Source: Lumnitzera littorea (lineage: Eukaryota > Streptophyta > Magnoliopsida > Myrtales > Combretaceae). From it: a stretch of DNA of 64,000 nucleotides. Under the pieces are notes generated by a model. It had not been told where the DNA came from and ran no database searches. It saw only the letters and a list, made by a program, of their open reading frames with translations. Below are positions 1-10,375 of the stretch, piece by piece (the stretch's first letter is position 1; every line of letters begins with the position of its first letter). Position numbers and translations under genes: made by a program. The stretch covers positions 44,204,912-44,268,911 of the forward strand of contig JAMXBB010000008.1 of assembly GCA_024138015.1 (NCBI GenBank), written 5' to 3'.

Positions 1-333
1 ACTCTCTTGGTTACCAATGGCTCCTTAAACACTAAAGTCAGACATTGTTGACTTTTACAATAGATTATTAGCTAAGCCAACTCAAAATTTTCCTTCCACA
101 AACTACCATAAAGCAATGCTTAATACACCAACAACTATTACAACCAATACACAAAAAATAAATGGAACACTAACACTCTATTATATGAATAGGAAATAGA
201 GGAAAATAAAGCACTAAATTGATTTAGCATTACATTCCTTCCAAACTCTCATGACAACAATAGAACTTCTAAAACATACGAAAGTAACAATAAATCACTT
301 AGAATACAAAGTAATAGAAACTTGCTAGAATGT
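1..333 (-). mobile_element. Leader of a minus-strand Ty3/gypsy element (continues off the left edge)
   Basis: This stretch lies immediately downstream, on the minus strand, of a primer binding site and LTR (334-1291), so by position it is the untranslated leader or gag-proximal region of that element. No gag motif is visible. The assignment rests on position only. Confidence 0.4.
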
Positions 334-352
334 AACCTAGCTCTAATACCAA
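334..352 (-). other. Primer binding site, initiator-Met tRNA type
   Basis: The minus strand reads ttggtattagagctaggtt, close to the tggtatcagagc consensus of plant iMet-primed retrotransposons. It lies 2 bases from the LTR that starts at 355, as expected for an LTR-PBS junction. Confidence 0.7.
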
Positions 353-354
353 GA

Positions 355-1291
355 TGATATGAGTTGTTGTAGATGAACACATTAAACCCAGTATCATGTG
401 AACCAAAGGGGTAGGTTCGAACTGCGAAATGGTTCGAAGAGTAAATGGTATTTGAAGGTTTAAGCAAAGGTTCTTATGTATCAATAGAAGATATGATACA
501 CTAACGCCTCATACGAGCTTAAGTTACACTTAATATTATACATAAGTATGATCGGAGAGCACTTGCCACTAATCTACGCTTATGATAGATCAGATTAGAG
601 CAAATGAGAGTAAACAAATGTCACTTAGCTTGTGCAAGAAGCGGATGTTTGAATATCAATATCATTAACGGTTGCAACTAATACATCTTACAAGTATTTA
701 TATGGCTTAATTAGGATAAGTCCTAGGTTAATATAAATTACAAAAAGATTCCTATTAGAAAAGGAAAAAGGAATAATTTACAACGATAGAATTGTAATCA
801 GAAAAAAAGGGAATATTTAGGCACAAATAAGATATTACGAATGTCGGCGCGTATCAAATGACCATTTATGTAGTCCTAAAGATGCTACTTGCCAAGCAGA
901 GCAAGCTTTAAGCGAATTATGTTGAGGTTAGGTGCTTGACAGCTTAGATGTTCTAGATTGAGGAAGGGCTAGTTTAGGAGGCAGTCCATAGTTAGGTCGA
1001 CTTCGGTTAGTTAGCTCAGGATTAGAGTCACCTTGGCCTCAGTAATGTATCAAGTTAGCAATATGCCGATTTAGTACTTAGCCTTAGACTAATGTATTGT
1101 TGAGGGGTCGACTTGGTCATAGGTCGATTACCTCAGCAATCCCTTGGATGAGGTGAAGAGTATAGTAACTTAGCAAGTCGAACTAAAGAATGCATTTCTC
1201 TTTAAATTTTAACTCTCCTCAGATAGCTCAGTGAACCATATGAATGAGTCATCAAGCTTACGAGCGCATGATTGGTCTATAATCCCTATCA
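355..1291 (-). mobile_element. 5' LTR of a minus-strand Ty3/gypsy element (M family)
   Basis: About 937 bp with TG...CA ends. On the minus strand it starts TGATAGGGATTATAGACC, near-matching the starts of the LTRs at 29212-30138 and 43674-44609. It ends beside an iMet-type PBS. A minus-strand TATA-like motif (catataaatac) lies near 695. The internal region continues past the left window edge. Similarity to the other two M LTRs is clearest at the ends (for example 'gattggtct' near the right end) and weak in the middle, so this is an old or divergent copy. Confidence 0.65.
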
Positions 1292-3899
1292 TAAATACTC
1301 TCTATATGAGTTACTACTATCAATTTGCTATATTATGATTCTTTTGGCATGTCTTCTTATGGAATTGAAAGTAACAAATTGGCCTTACTTCTTGTAATTC
1401 AATTTCTCTACATGTAAGAACTAAACCAATAAGATATCTTATATTTAATTTCTATTCTACAATAAGAATCACTAGTTTTCTTGCTATATGAAAGCTTGTT
1501 AATTTCACTAACACGTAGTGTAAGTAGCTTTTAAAGTGTCTTAGGGAATGTAAAAATGTCAATCCACTTACCTAAACTAAAATTTGATGATGTTAAGATG
1601 CTTTTATAAGGATAAGTAGAGAATAATTATGAAAGTGGAAAATTTCGTTTGCTTTTTATCTTTCTTTTATGGCTATGAGATCTGAAAGCCAACTTAGGTT
1701 TTGGTCTAACTTTTGGGTGGTATTTTATTTTGCTATGAGATAGTGATCCATAGTGGAAAAACTCAGATGGATTATACAAGATTTTGATCATCACAACCAT
1801 CATTATTCTTTTTCTTTTTTAATGGGGACATCAGTCTTGAATCTAACACATGACAAGACCTCTCTTTTTTTCTTTTCCAATTTTTTTTCCTCTAAAGTCA
1901 TTAACATTGATTGTAAATCATGCTAGATTGGTTTCAAAGTAGTGATAATCATCTAGTGCATTAATTATCAAAAAGGAATATGTTGGTATAGTTTGTTAGA
2001 TTAGCATTGTAGCGTCTATGGTCTAGTTGCAGTTCTTGTTAAAAGAAAAAAAAAATGCTAGAATAAGGACATTTTAGATGCATATCTTCATTTATGGTGC
2101 CTTTTCTTTAAATTATTACATACATTATGCATCTAATTTGATTGATAAAAGCTAAAGTTGGTGGTTAGTTGAATTCTTTGTCAAAATATTATAACCAAAT
2201 TCAATATATAAGTAGTTATCTATAGTAAATATCTTGATTCATTTAAAAGATTGTCCTTGTGGTAATGTCAAGTGAGGTAATTCAATTTAATAAGCAATAG
2301 CTATTAATTTTGTAGTCATCAAGAGCTTCTCATGTTAAGTTTATCTCTTCATTAACTTGACTAATTAGTATCGTGCTCTTTAAATAGGCTAGTGAAACTC
2401 TGTTGCTTAGACTCTTTACTTTCTTTTGTTGTACTCTTGTATGATTTAGCAAGTGAAATTGTTGATCATGAATAACGTAATGATTAAGTCATCAAAATCC
2501 AACAGTCCATGGTTAGTGGTTCTTTAGTGTAGCTAGGACTTATGAAGAAACTTCTTTAAGCGAAGGAAAGAATCTCGTGATGAATTATATCACCATAATT
2601 TTTCTTTTGATTGGGAAAAACAAATTTTAAGTTTCTTTATACTTTTAGCTATAATATTTTTTATTTTAAGATTGATCTTTTCTAAATTGTAAAGAAATCA
2701 TTAAATTGTTGTCCATTTCTCTAGGACAGTGATGGATTACAAAATTTCGCTTACTTATTTCTATTTAGACATATGAAAATCATTGAGCAATTTATGTATA
2801 TTCATATGCTAATATGCATGTATGGAGTATTTATAGGTCCATATCACTAGTTTAATGTATTTTTTGCGAGCATTTAATTTGTTTTTGTTGTCATAATTAT
2901 GAGAACACAAAAAGAAAAAAAGAAATTTTTTTTTTTGGAACCAATTACCATCTTATTTTTTCTTTATGGTTACTATTCCATTGGTCTCCAAAGGAAGAAT
3001 TACGAGGGGTTTTTCTCAAAATTTGTTTCCTCTAAACTATAAAAACTTTCATGTCTTCTAATGAGACTAACTTATATATATAAAATATAAGCCGTTAGTA
3101 GTCTTTTGCATAATTCCTAAGAAAATAGATGGATAAACAAAGACTGATGGTAATAGTTCTTCATAAGTATAGGTATAGAAATGATATCAAAACCATGCCA
3201 TAATTGCTTTTGGTTAGAAATTCCAATAATAGCAACCCTTGATCTGTATCGTTTATTACAAGCTTTAAAGCTTTAAAACCTGTTTGATTGCTTGGAGTTG
3301 GTACCTTTTTGCAAGCCTTAAAACCCTTTTTCTCATAAACCTATACTTAGGATTTTATAGTTTACTGATTTTATGAATCTTTAAGCTTTAAAGCTTATAC
3401 TTTTCTTCATTGTATTATATATTTTTAAAGAAACCCAAAACTATTATGCTATAGAAAGTTTTTAGATTATGTTCATTAAAGTAGTTTGTTTTTAAGAAAA
3501 TGTGAATACAAGTTCTAAAATTGGGGAAAAATAGAAATCTTGTTTAGGTTTAAATTATCTATTGATATGAATATGATTTGAAGGTATACATGAAGTGATT
3601 AATTTGTATTATTCTTATATTTATAATGCTTCAATTTATAGTCTCAATATTTAATTGTATGATTATAATAACTGAAGTATAAAAGGGTAGTGGACAAAGA
3701 AAGGAGAGGAACGACTTATTAGAACACCTATAAAGATATGTTTAGATAACCATAAATGGGATATGTTTATGACTATTTACAATATATTTTTATGTCATTT
3801 TATGATCTTTAAAAAATTATTTAGCTGAATATTATGAACATCTATTAAATGAATTTTAAAGTTATTACAATCAAGTAAGTATGTATAAGTTAAATCATA
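1292..3899. other. AT-rich intergenic sequence, nothing recognised
   Basis: No open frame of useful length, no RT, integrase or gag motif, and no clear repeat beyond short A/T runs and a few short direct repeats (such as gctatgagat near 1671 and 1731). It may be the body of the CACTA element whose 3' end lies at 4602, but nothing here proves it. Confidence 0.5.
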
Positions 3900-4602
3900 C
3901 TTTCATTTGCAAATATCATCCCTTTAACCTATAGTTTTGGAGAAATTTAAATTACAATTGATGTTTTTGAGACATTTAAATGTTACAAAATGTATTTGGC
4001 CAAAAAAAAAAAAAAGGTTACAAAATGTAATTGGACAAAAACATTTAATTTAACAATAATTATACTATTGCTAGGTTGCACATTACTAATGAGCACTTAA
4101 ATAGTTAAATGTTACCAAACATTACTTTTTTTGGTCATGTTTAAATGTAATCAAATATATCTATACATAATATTTTGTGTTCTTAAACAAGACATATAAT
4201 CATACTTTTGTGAGATTTAGATGTCACCTATAAGCACTTATAATTAACGTTTAAACATTACCAAATGCTATTCCTTTTGTAATATTTAATCATTACCAAA
4301 TATCACTTATTTTGTAATGTTTCATATCAGTTTCCATATATATACTTATAGTTTTGTATGTTTAAACATTATAAATAATTTCTTATTAATGGCGTTTAAA
4401 GTTATTAATATTTTATGATTTGGTAGCATTTACATATTTTGTAACGTTTACTTTCTAAATGTTATGAATTACTTTTTGTAATACACCTTTTGTAACGTCT
4501 ATTAGTAACGTCTAATGAACATAATGAAAAACTTTTCATGACGTTTATTTAATTCTTAATGATGTTTATTAAACGTCATAAAAAGTTAGAATTCTTGTAG
4601 TG
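3900..4602. mobile_element. 3' end of a CACTA (En/Spm-like) DNA transposon
   Basis: The sequence ends with attcttgtagtg at 4591-4602. Its reverse complement, CACTACAAGAAT, is the characteristic CACTA terminal inverted repeat. The preceding ~350 bases carry repeated short motifs in both orientations (gtaacgttta, gtaacgtcta, aaacgtcata, gacgttta), as in the subterminal repeats that CACTA transposase binds. Repeats of 'ttaccaaat' run through 3980-4310. No transposase frame or partner CACTACAAG end was found upstream, so the element is truncated or its 5' end is too decayed to see. Confidence 0.6.
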
Positions 4603-5879
4603 AGCACTGCCTTTATATTCATCTCGAGCACTAACATAATCAAAATATCACCATTTGTTGAACTTATATTAGAAACTAGCTTAAAAGCAACCACCTTATA
4701 TCAATCCATACTCAAAACCAACTTACATGCAAACATACCTATCATTAAATCAATAGTCCTTGAAACCTATATCACCAACCACCATTATTTGACCACCACT
4801 CACTATATTAATCAAATAACAATCAAAACAACCCATATAGACCTAGTTAAGAGTAACCACCACCTATCCCTAATTGGGAAATCTCAAACAACTTAGGTAA
4901 CCCGAATGAACCTAACCATATTCACAAAAATCAAACTCCAAACATATGTTTAGTATTGGAAAAAAAAAAAAAAAAAACCTGAGTTTTATGCAAATTGGAT
5001 GATCAAAGCACCCAGTTTTAAGGCAGTCGTGAAAATAGCCAAATTAAGCTAGGATTTTATGACTTGGTTATCAAAGTTAGTCGAAGAGACTCCGTGAGTA
5101 TAGATCCTCAAAATATAAAAGTAATAATATTAATATAGTAAAAAAGCTCATCATAGTAATATTGTTAATTATTGATTGTATTAGACTTGCGAGGGAAGCC
5201 CGACCTAATGTATATAAGTGATACGACAATGTTTAAGGAAAACAAAATTTTAACCCTGAAAGAATCACTCCTAAACCTTCCTTAAACAAATTGTACAAGT
5301 ATGTGCCTCTCTCTCTTCTATGTATTTGTCTTCCTTTCTATTCACTCAAGATGTAGGGTTTCAGTTATAACCTTAAAATTGTGACTCAAAATCTAGGTTA
5401 ATTCATTAGTTCCTTAAAGAATCCTAGTTTATCTTGCTACAGTAATGTTGTAAAGTGATTCTAAGGTTATATACTATGGAAAGAAAATACTTTTGGAGGT
5501 AAAGAAGTTTATTTTGTGTAATCTTAAATCCAAGGTCGAAACTGTATGATTTTAACTATATTCTTATAGTTGACAATTGAATTGATGTCGTTAAGACTTA
5601 GAATCTTATAAAAGTAAAGTTAGTCATGGAGTGCAAGTGATTAAAGTTGTTGATCCTACTATTAATAAAGTACAATTCAACATAATAAGTGGCTAAAAAG
5701 GAATGGTTTTATTCAAAGTGAATGGTTTTAGTGAAAATGAGTGGGAGTGGTTATATTATTGACTTGGACATATTGTAGGTGTTGAAAATAAGTTTTGGAG
5801 TAATGATCCAATCTAATTTGTAGTGGAATTATTAGAGTAAGGGTCAAAATAAAGTGATTTAGTGATTTATAGGAAAAGA
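4603..5879. other. Intergenic sequence; possible divergent 5' part of the next LTR
   Basis: A 16-base poly-A run near 4961-4977 and a TATA-like atgtatataagtg near 5208 are the only notable sites. By position the second half could be the U3/R part of the Tekay-like LTR recognised from 5880 on, but I cannot align it to the better copy at 10376-13463. The open frame at 4600-4896 has no ATG start and low-complexity content; I do not regard it as a gene. Confidence 0.4.
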
Positions 5880-7423
5880 AATCCAACTCAAAAGATAGGT
5901 AAAAACCTCTAATTAAATAAACTTGAAAGTTAGAATATCACCCAAAGGGTAAATCAGAGGGCTATTAGACTGAAATTATGCAATGAAATGTACTCAAAAG
6001 TTGACTCAAAGAGAATTTTATTAGGACTTTTTCAAAATTGAAGTTGATTCAAAAGGTATCCCTATTATGGACTTTAACCCTAATATGGCTCAAAAGGTCC
6101 CCTGTCTAAAAATTTAAAAAATATCTTAACTCAAAACTTAGCTCAAAAAACACTAAGGATAAAACTCACATACGAAATAACTCCAACTCTCAACATGTAA
6201 GTACAAATAACTTATAAATTGATATATAACAAAAGTAGTCCTTACAATGATAATTGAATTATTGTTATTTCATAACTCAATGGAACTAAAATGACTAATT
6301 AGATATATAGGAATAATTGATGAGGATAAGAATAGTAGTCACATCTAGTGAGCAACTGAATTTCAAGTAAGTTGGGGTTAATGCTTTATAATATTTTGGA
6401 GTATTGTTTTAAAGTTGTTGGAAGCTTAGGCGTATAATTATTTATGGTTATAAATAATTAAATTTGCGTTTGTAGTGTATGTAGTTGGATATTGATCTAC
6501 GATTGTAAGATTTGAGCTCCATGCTATGTTTGTTTTGTGTATATTGCTTTGTTTGGATTGTTTGAGGTTAGTTAATCACCTTAAAAATGGTGTAACCTAA
6601 AACTTAACCTAGTATGCATCGCAACTTACTAAGGGACAGTTAGGACTATTAGGTCAAATACTAATGCCTTCAAAAGAGATAGTCTACCATTGATAGAGAT
6701 AATTGAAATGATTTTCTCCTCAACGTAGTCAAATTAAGTGACAGAAGAGGAGGATAGGAAATGTTAAGTTTTGTGGTTCAAAAGTAGTCATAAGAAGAGG
6801 GTGTTCTCTACTTCACAAGCCTAGGTATGATCTTGATTCATGACATTGTGTTGGTGTAAGTAAACTCCTCAACTCATAATAAAGTAGGAGAAATTTCTTT
6901 AATCTTACAATAGACCGAACAATATCTTGGAATGGCGTTCTACTCTTTCATGTATTGCATCTAACTAACTTGCTTGATAGCCCTACTTAATTTGTAGTGT
7001 ATACATGCTTTTCCCTATGTCCTATTTTATTGAGCTATGGTTGCTCACATCTCTATATATCCCTTTGTAGGTCTAAAGTAATTATGCAGTATTATACCTA
7101 TTCTTAGATAAGTAGCTAACTAGATTGGGGAGTGAGGATAAATAAAGACAACTAGAATTTTGTCATTTTTTTAAAGCTTCTTTTATCTTTTGAGAAACTA
7201 ATTAAGCTAATTCAAGTGACTTAGTAGTTTCAATTGATGATTTGTAATGTAATATGATAAGTAAATCATTTTACTTATAAACTTATCTTTTAAATTTAAG
7301 CTAGGTAAATATGAATAATATTGAAGATAAAGGTTTCATATATAAGCTAATGAGGAACTATAATAGAGGTTTAAATCAAAACAGGTGTAAAACTAGATGC
7401 TTTAAAGTGGTTTAGTCAAGTAT
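5880..7423 (+). mobile_element. Tekay/Del-like long LTR, 3' part, interrupted at 7423
   Basis: Collinear with 44610-46240, and over its last third with 12367-13340 and 22194-23220. Shared landmarks in order are tttcaagtaagttg (6361), a block around 'agggacagttaggact', 'cacaagcctagg', 'tgagctatggttgctcaca' (7031) and ttgtag|gt (7070). The copy stops in 'aagtggtttagtcaag', matching 'aagcgggttagtcgtg' of the full copy at about 13338. The Q element starts there, and the missing LTR end reappears at 26510-26618. No protein-coding content. Confidence 0.7.
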
Positions 7424-8322
7424 TGATGGATTACCAACCTCCAGACCCTTCACTCATGCCTACCTTTGAGGCCTCCAATCCCTTACTAGAAGAATCCTCT
7501 CTTGTCAGCCTACCGAGGATGAGCTCCAATATATGGAAGAGCTGTAGAAGAACTCCCTAAGGTCCCAGCTCGGACATACTCTACTCTATTCAAACACTTG
7601 CTTAATCGCCAACCTACCAAATGCCTAGGTTCACTTGCTAAGTGCTGAGGCTAACTTACCGAGTGCTGAGTTTAAGGTCCATGTACACTAAGCTCCATTC
7701 TTCTAACCTACCAAATTGCAACCTCATCCAATCACCTCGATTGCTCCAAGAACAATTCAACTTAGCTCAACCACAGCACCTTAGGATTCTAGAATACAAA
7801 CCCATTGACAAGCTACCACCTATCCCCTACTTTTCCAACACTTATACTATATTCCTTTTTGTTCTTTATCTTATTTACCCTTTTTTTAAACATATTAGGA
7901 ATATCTTCCTTACATTGTCTTTGATGTAATTTTTCATTATTGTATTGTTACCCTAAAGGACTTACTATAAATTGTCATTTCTATTATAGTCGTAATCATC
8001 TTACAGCTTACAAGTTAATGAATATTCTTGTTCTTACAAGATACCCTTCTCTAAGTGGACCCTTTCCTCACACTCTTATCTAATCTTGTTGAGTAACTCA
8101 AGATTAGTGGCGAGTAGACCTTAGTATCAACTTGTGAGTCATATAAGGCAAAATACTAAGTCATGTTGTGCTCGTTGGTACATCATATCCTCTAAGCAGC
8201 TTCGTAAAAGCTACTGTATTTGTCAACTTTTTCATTCCTTCATTCTTCGATACTTCGAAGAACCCACTGGTGCTACTCCCTACAATAAGCCTTAGTGATC
8301 AACTCAACTCCTAGGTACATCA
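7424..8322 (+). mobile_element. 5' LTR of plus-strand Ty3/gypsy element Q
   Basis: 899 bp, starting tgatggattaccaacctcc and ending ...ggtacatca. It pairs with 25613-26509 along its whole length, with many substitutions. A TATA box (ctataaatt) lies at about 7965. An iMet PBS follows 8 bases later. The frame at 7642-7929 lies inside this LTR and is not a gene. Confidence 0.85.
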
Positions 8323-8330
8323 TATAATCT

Positions 8331-8350
8331 TGGTATCATAGCTTAAGGTT
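8331..8350 (+). other. Primer binding site of element Q (initiator-Met tRNA)
   Basis: tggtatcatagcttaaggtt follows the LTR end after an 8-base spacer and differs from the plant iMet PBS core tggtatcagagc by one base in the first twelve. Confidence 0.8.
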
Positions 8351-8566
8351 GCAATCGAAAGCTTAGTGTTAAAGTATTTCTTATTAGAGTATGTATGTTC
8401 TATTATATTTTGTTTCTCAAGAGGAAAATAGAGCCAGTTCTTAAGTCATTGTGTAAAATCATATTTTCAAAGTTTGTGAGAAATCTTATGTTGAGTAGTG
8501 GATTTCCTAAAGTCTTATATTGAGAATGTTGAATCCATACAATAAGCCTTAGTGATCAACTCATCT
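8351..8566 (+). mobile_element. Short remnant of the Q leader ending at a deletion junction
   Basis: Leader sequence after the PBS; gag, protease and the N-terminal half of RT are absent. Positions 8538-8563 repeat exactly the 26 bases at 8281-8306 near the LTR end. The next bases (ctcttaagtcgg) join the Tat LTR homologous to 20080 onward. In the Q LTR end and the Tat LTR the joining bases are both cctaggt, so the junction lies in a 7-base microhomology. Confidence 0.55.
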
Positions 8567-9477
8567 CTTAAGTCGGTTGGCTCACTTCAACTTGGATTGG
8601 CTCGGTCGACTCACTTCGACTTGGTTGACTTGGAGTCAGCTCACTTCGGCTTGTGTCAACTCGAGAAATTCGATGGTAGTAGTTTTCATCAAAAAACACC
8701 ACAGGGGATGCTATCCTAGAGAGAGAGGAACCGTGCTAGAGAGAGGAAACTTTCATTTTTGTTTTTCTAAAGTGTTTTGAAGTTTTTGTTGTGTTTAGAA
8801 AATGAAGAGTAGACCCCTATTTATAAGTATCATGGTCAAGTTAAGGATGGAAAAAATTAAATGCAATATGATTTTCTTCCAGTTTTGGAATGGACGAACC
8901 TAGACAACATATGGTGCCAAATATATAGCTGCGTGTGTATGAATGTACTGGAGTGTGTCAAAGTGTGTCTACTACACATAAAAGTGAGTTGGTAAATGAC
9001 GTGGCGATGATGTGGCTCGTAACGTGGCAATGACATAGCGATGATATGGCAATAAAGTGAGAAAAGAAAATAAAATATATATTTTGCACCTTCCATAGAT
9101 TGAACCTAAGATCTCTAAGTCATATGTGTAATTAATTGCATATATGGACCAAGTCAGTCTAGACTAGATTTAAATGTAAGCCTAAACCCAACAGCATTTT
9201 ATTTAAAACTATTAAAATTAAAATTATATTCTATTTAAACAACCTAAAAATTTATTATTTTCTAAATTCCCTATTTTTTTCTATTTTCTTTTACTTTCTA
9301 AATTTCTTATTTTTTATGCTTTCTTCTTTTTTTTGAATTTTTCTTAAAATTCTTGTTTTTTATAAATTTCTTTATCTTTTAAGTTTTCTTTAATTTCCTA
9401 TTTTTTATGTTTTTACGAATTTAAGACCTATTGAAGAAATAAAATAAAATAAAGGGGGCAAAAATTAAGTATCTATA
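8567..9477 (-). mobile_element. 3' LTR (outer end missing) of a minus-strand Tat-lineage element
   Basis: Aligns with about 20080-21001 (tcggttggctcac, 'gagaaattcgatggt', 'atgctatcctaga', 'gacccctatttata', 'gggcaaaaatta'). On the minus strand the LTR starts TATAGATACTTAATTTTTGC, the degraded form of GTAGACACCTAATTTTTGCC in the partner. A minus-strand TATA box (ttataaataggg) lies near 8815-8826. About 1 kb of the far (R/U5) end is missing at the 8567 junction. Relative to the partner LTR this copy also lacks about 60 bp near 9115, a segment with a tRNA-like A box. Frames at 8577-8780 and 8857-9096 lie inside the LTR and are not genes. Confidence 0.75.
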
Positions 9478-9490
9478 GTTATCCCTTTTT
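9478..9490 (-). other. Polypurine tract of the Tat-lineage element
   Basis: The minus strand reads aaaaagggataac directly before the LTR start at 9477, the position and composition expected of the plus-strand-synthesis primer. Confidence 0.5.
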
Positions 9491-9599
9491 GTGGTAAAGT
9501 TTGAGTAAAACTTTGCCATAAAAATAAAACAAACACTATTTTTGCCCCAAGAGTAGATTTTATCCTAAAAAGCGCTACAACTAGCTAGCTATCCTAAGT

Positions 9600-10375
9600 C
9601 TAATCCATTAGGGATTTGGAGAAGTGAAGGGTGACACTCTAAGAGCTGGTCGAAAGATTAAAAGAAGAATTAAAGCCTGGTCATGCTCTTATGAGCCGAG
9701 GTAAAATAGGCAAAGCGCTCCTAGAGCTAGCTAAAACCCTAAGAAGAATAAGGAAACTCGATCGTACCATAATGAGCTAACTAACAAAGGTAGGCAAAGC
9801 GCTCCTAGAGCTGACTAAGACTCTAAACTGGATAAGATGGGAGAGCACTCCTAGAGTTGGCAAAAACCCTAAATTGAAACCTAGTAGTGCTCTATTATGC
9901 TAACTAAACTAGGTGGGTACGTCTCTTGGGGACTAGCAACCCTAGAATTTAATCGATCTGGAAGAACTGGTAGTGTTGCTTTGAGCTGACTATCCTAGGC
10001 GGGAGTGTCTCTCAAGGACTAGCAACCTTAGAATTTGATCGATTTGGAAAAACCCGATAGTGCTCCTTTGAGCTTACTATCTTAGGAGAGAGCGTCTCTC
10101 AAGGACTAGTAACCCTAAAATTTGATCAATCTGGAAAAACCAGGTAAGTAGTGCTCCTTTGAGCTGACTATGCTAGGCGAGAGCATCTCTCGAGGACTAG
10201 TAGCCTTAGAATTTGATAAACATGGAAAAACTTGGTAATGCTCCTTTGAGCTGACTATCTTAAGCGGGAGCATCTCTCAGGGACTAGCAACCCTAGAATT
10301 TGATCAATCTGGATAAACTTGGTTGTGCCTTACTAGGCTCACTAACCTAGGCAGGAGCATCTCTTGGGGAGTAGC
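9600..10375 (-). repeat. Tandem subrepeat array, ~87-bp units (left part)
   Basis: The landmark 'actagcaaccct' or its variants falls at about 9932, 10018, 10105, 10196, 10283 and 10370, a period of 86-91 bp. Each unit contains 'ctagaatttgat', 'gctcctttgagctgac', 'tatcctaggcggga' and 'gtctctc'. A more diverged variant ('cgctcctagagctagctaa') fills 9620-9900. It lies next to the 3' LTR of the host element, where Tat/Ogre elements are known to carry hypervariable tandem repeats. The array is interrupted at 10375 and resumes at 13464. Confidence 0.85.

Noticed and set aside
4600..4896. 98-codon plus-strand frame after the CACTA end
   Set aside because: Begins with GTG overlapping the transposon terminus, composition is Thr/Ile/His-rich low complexity, and no domain is recognisable.
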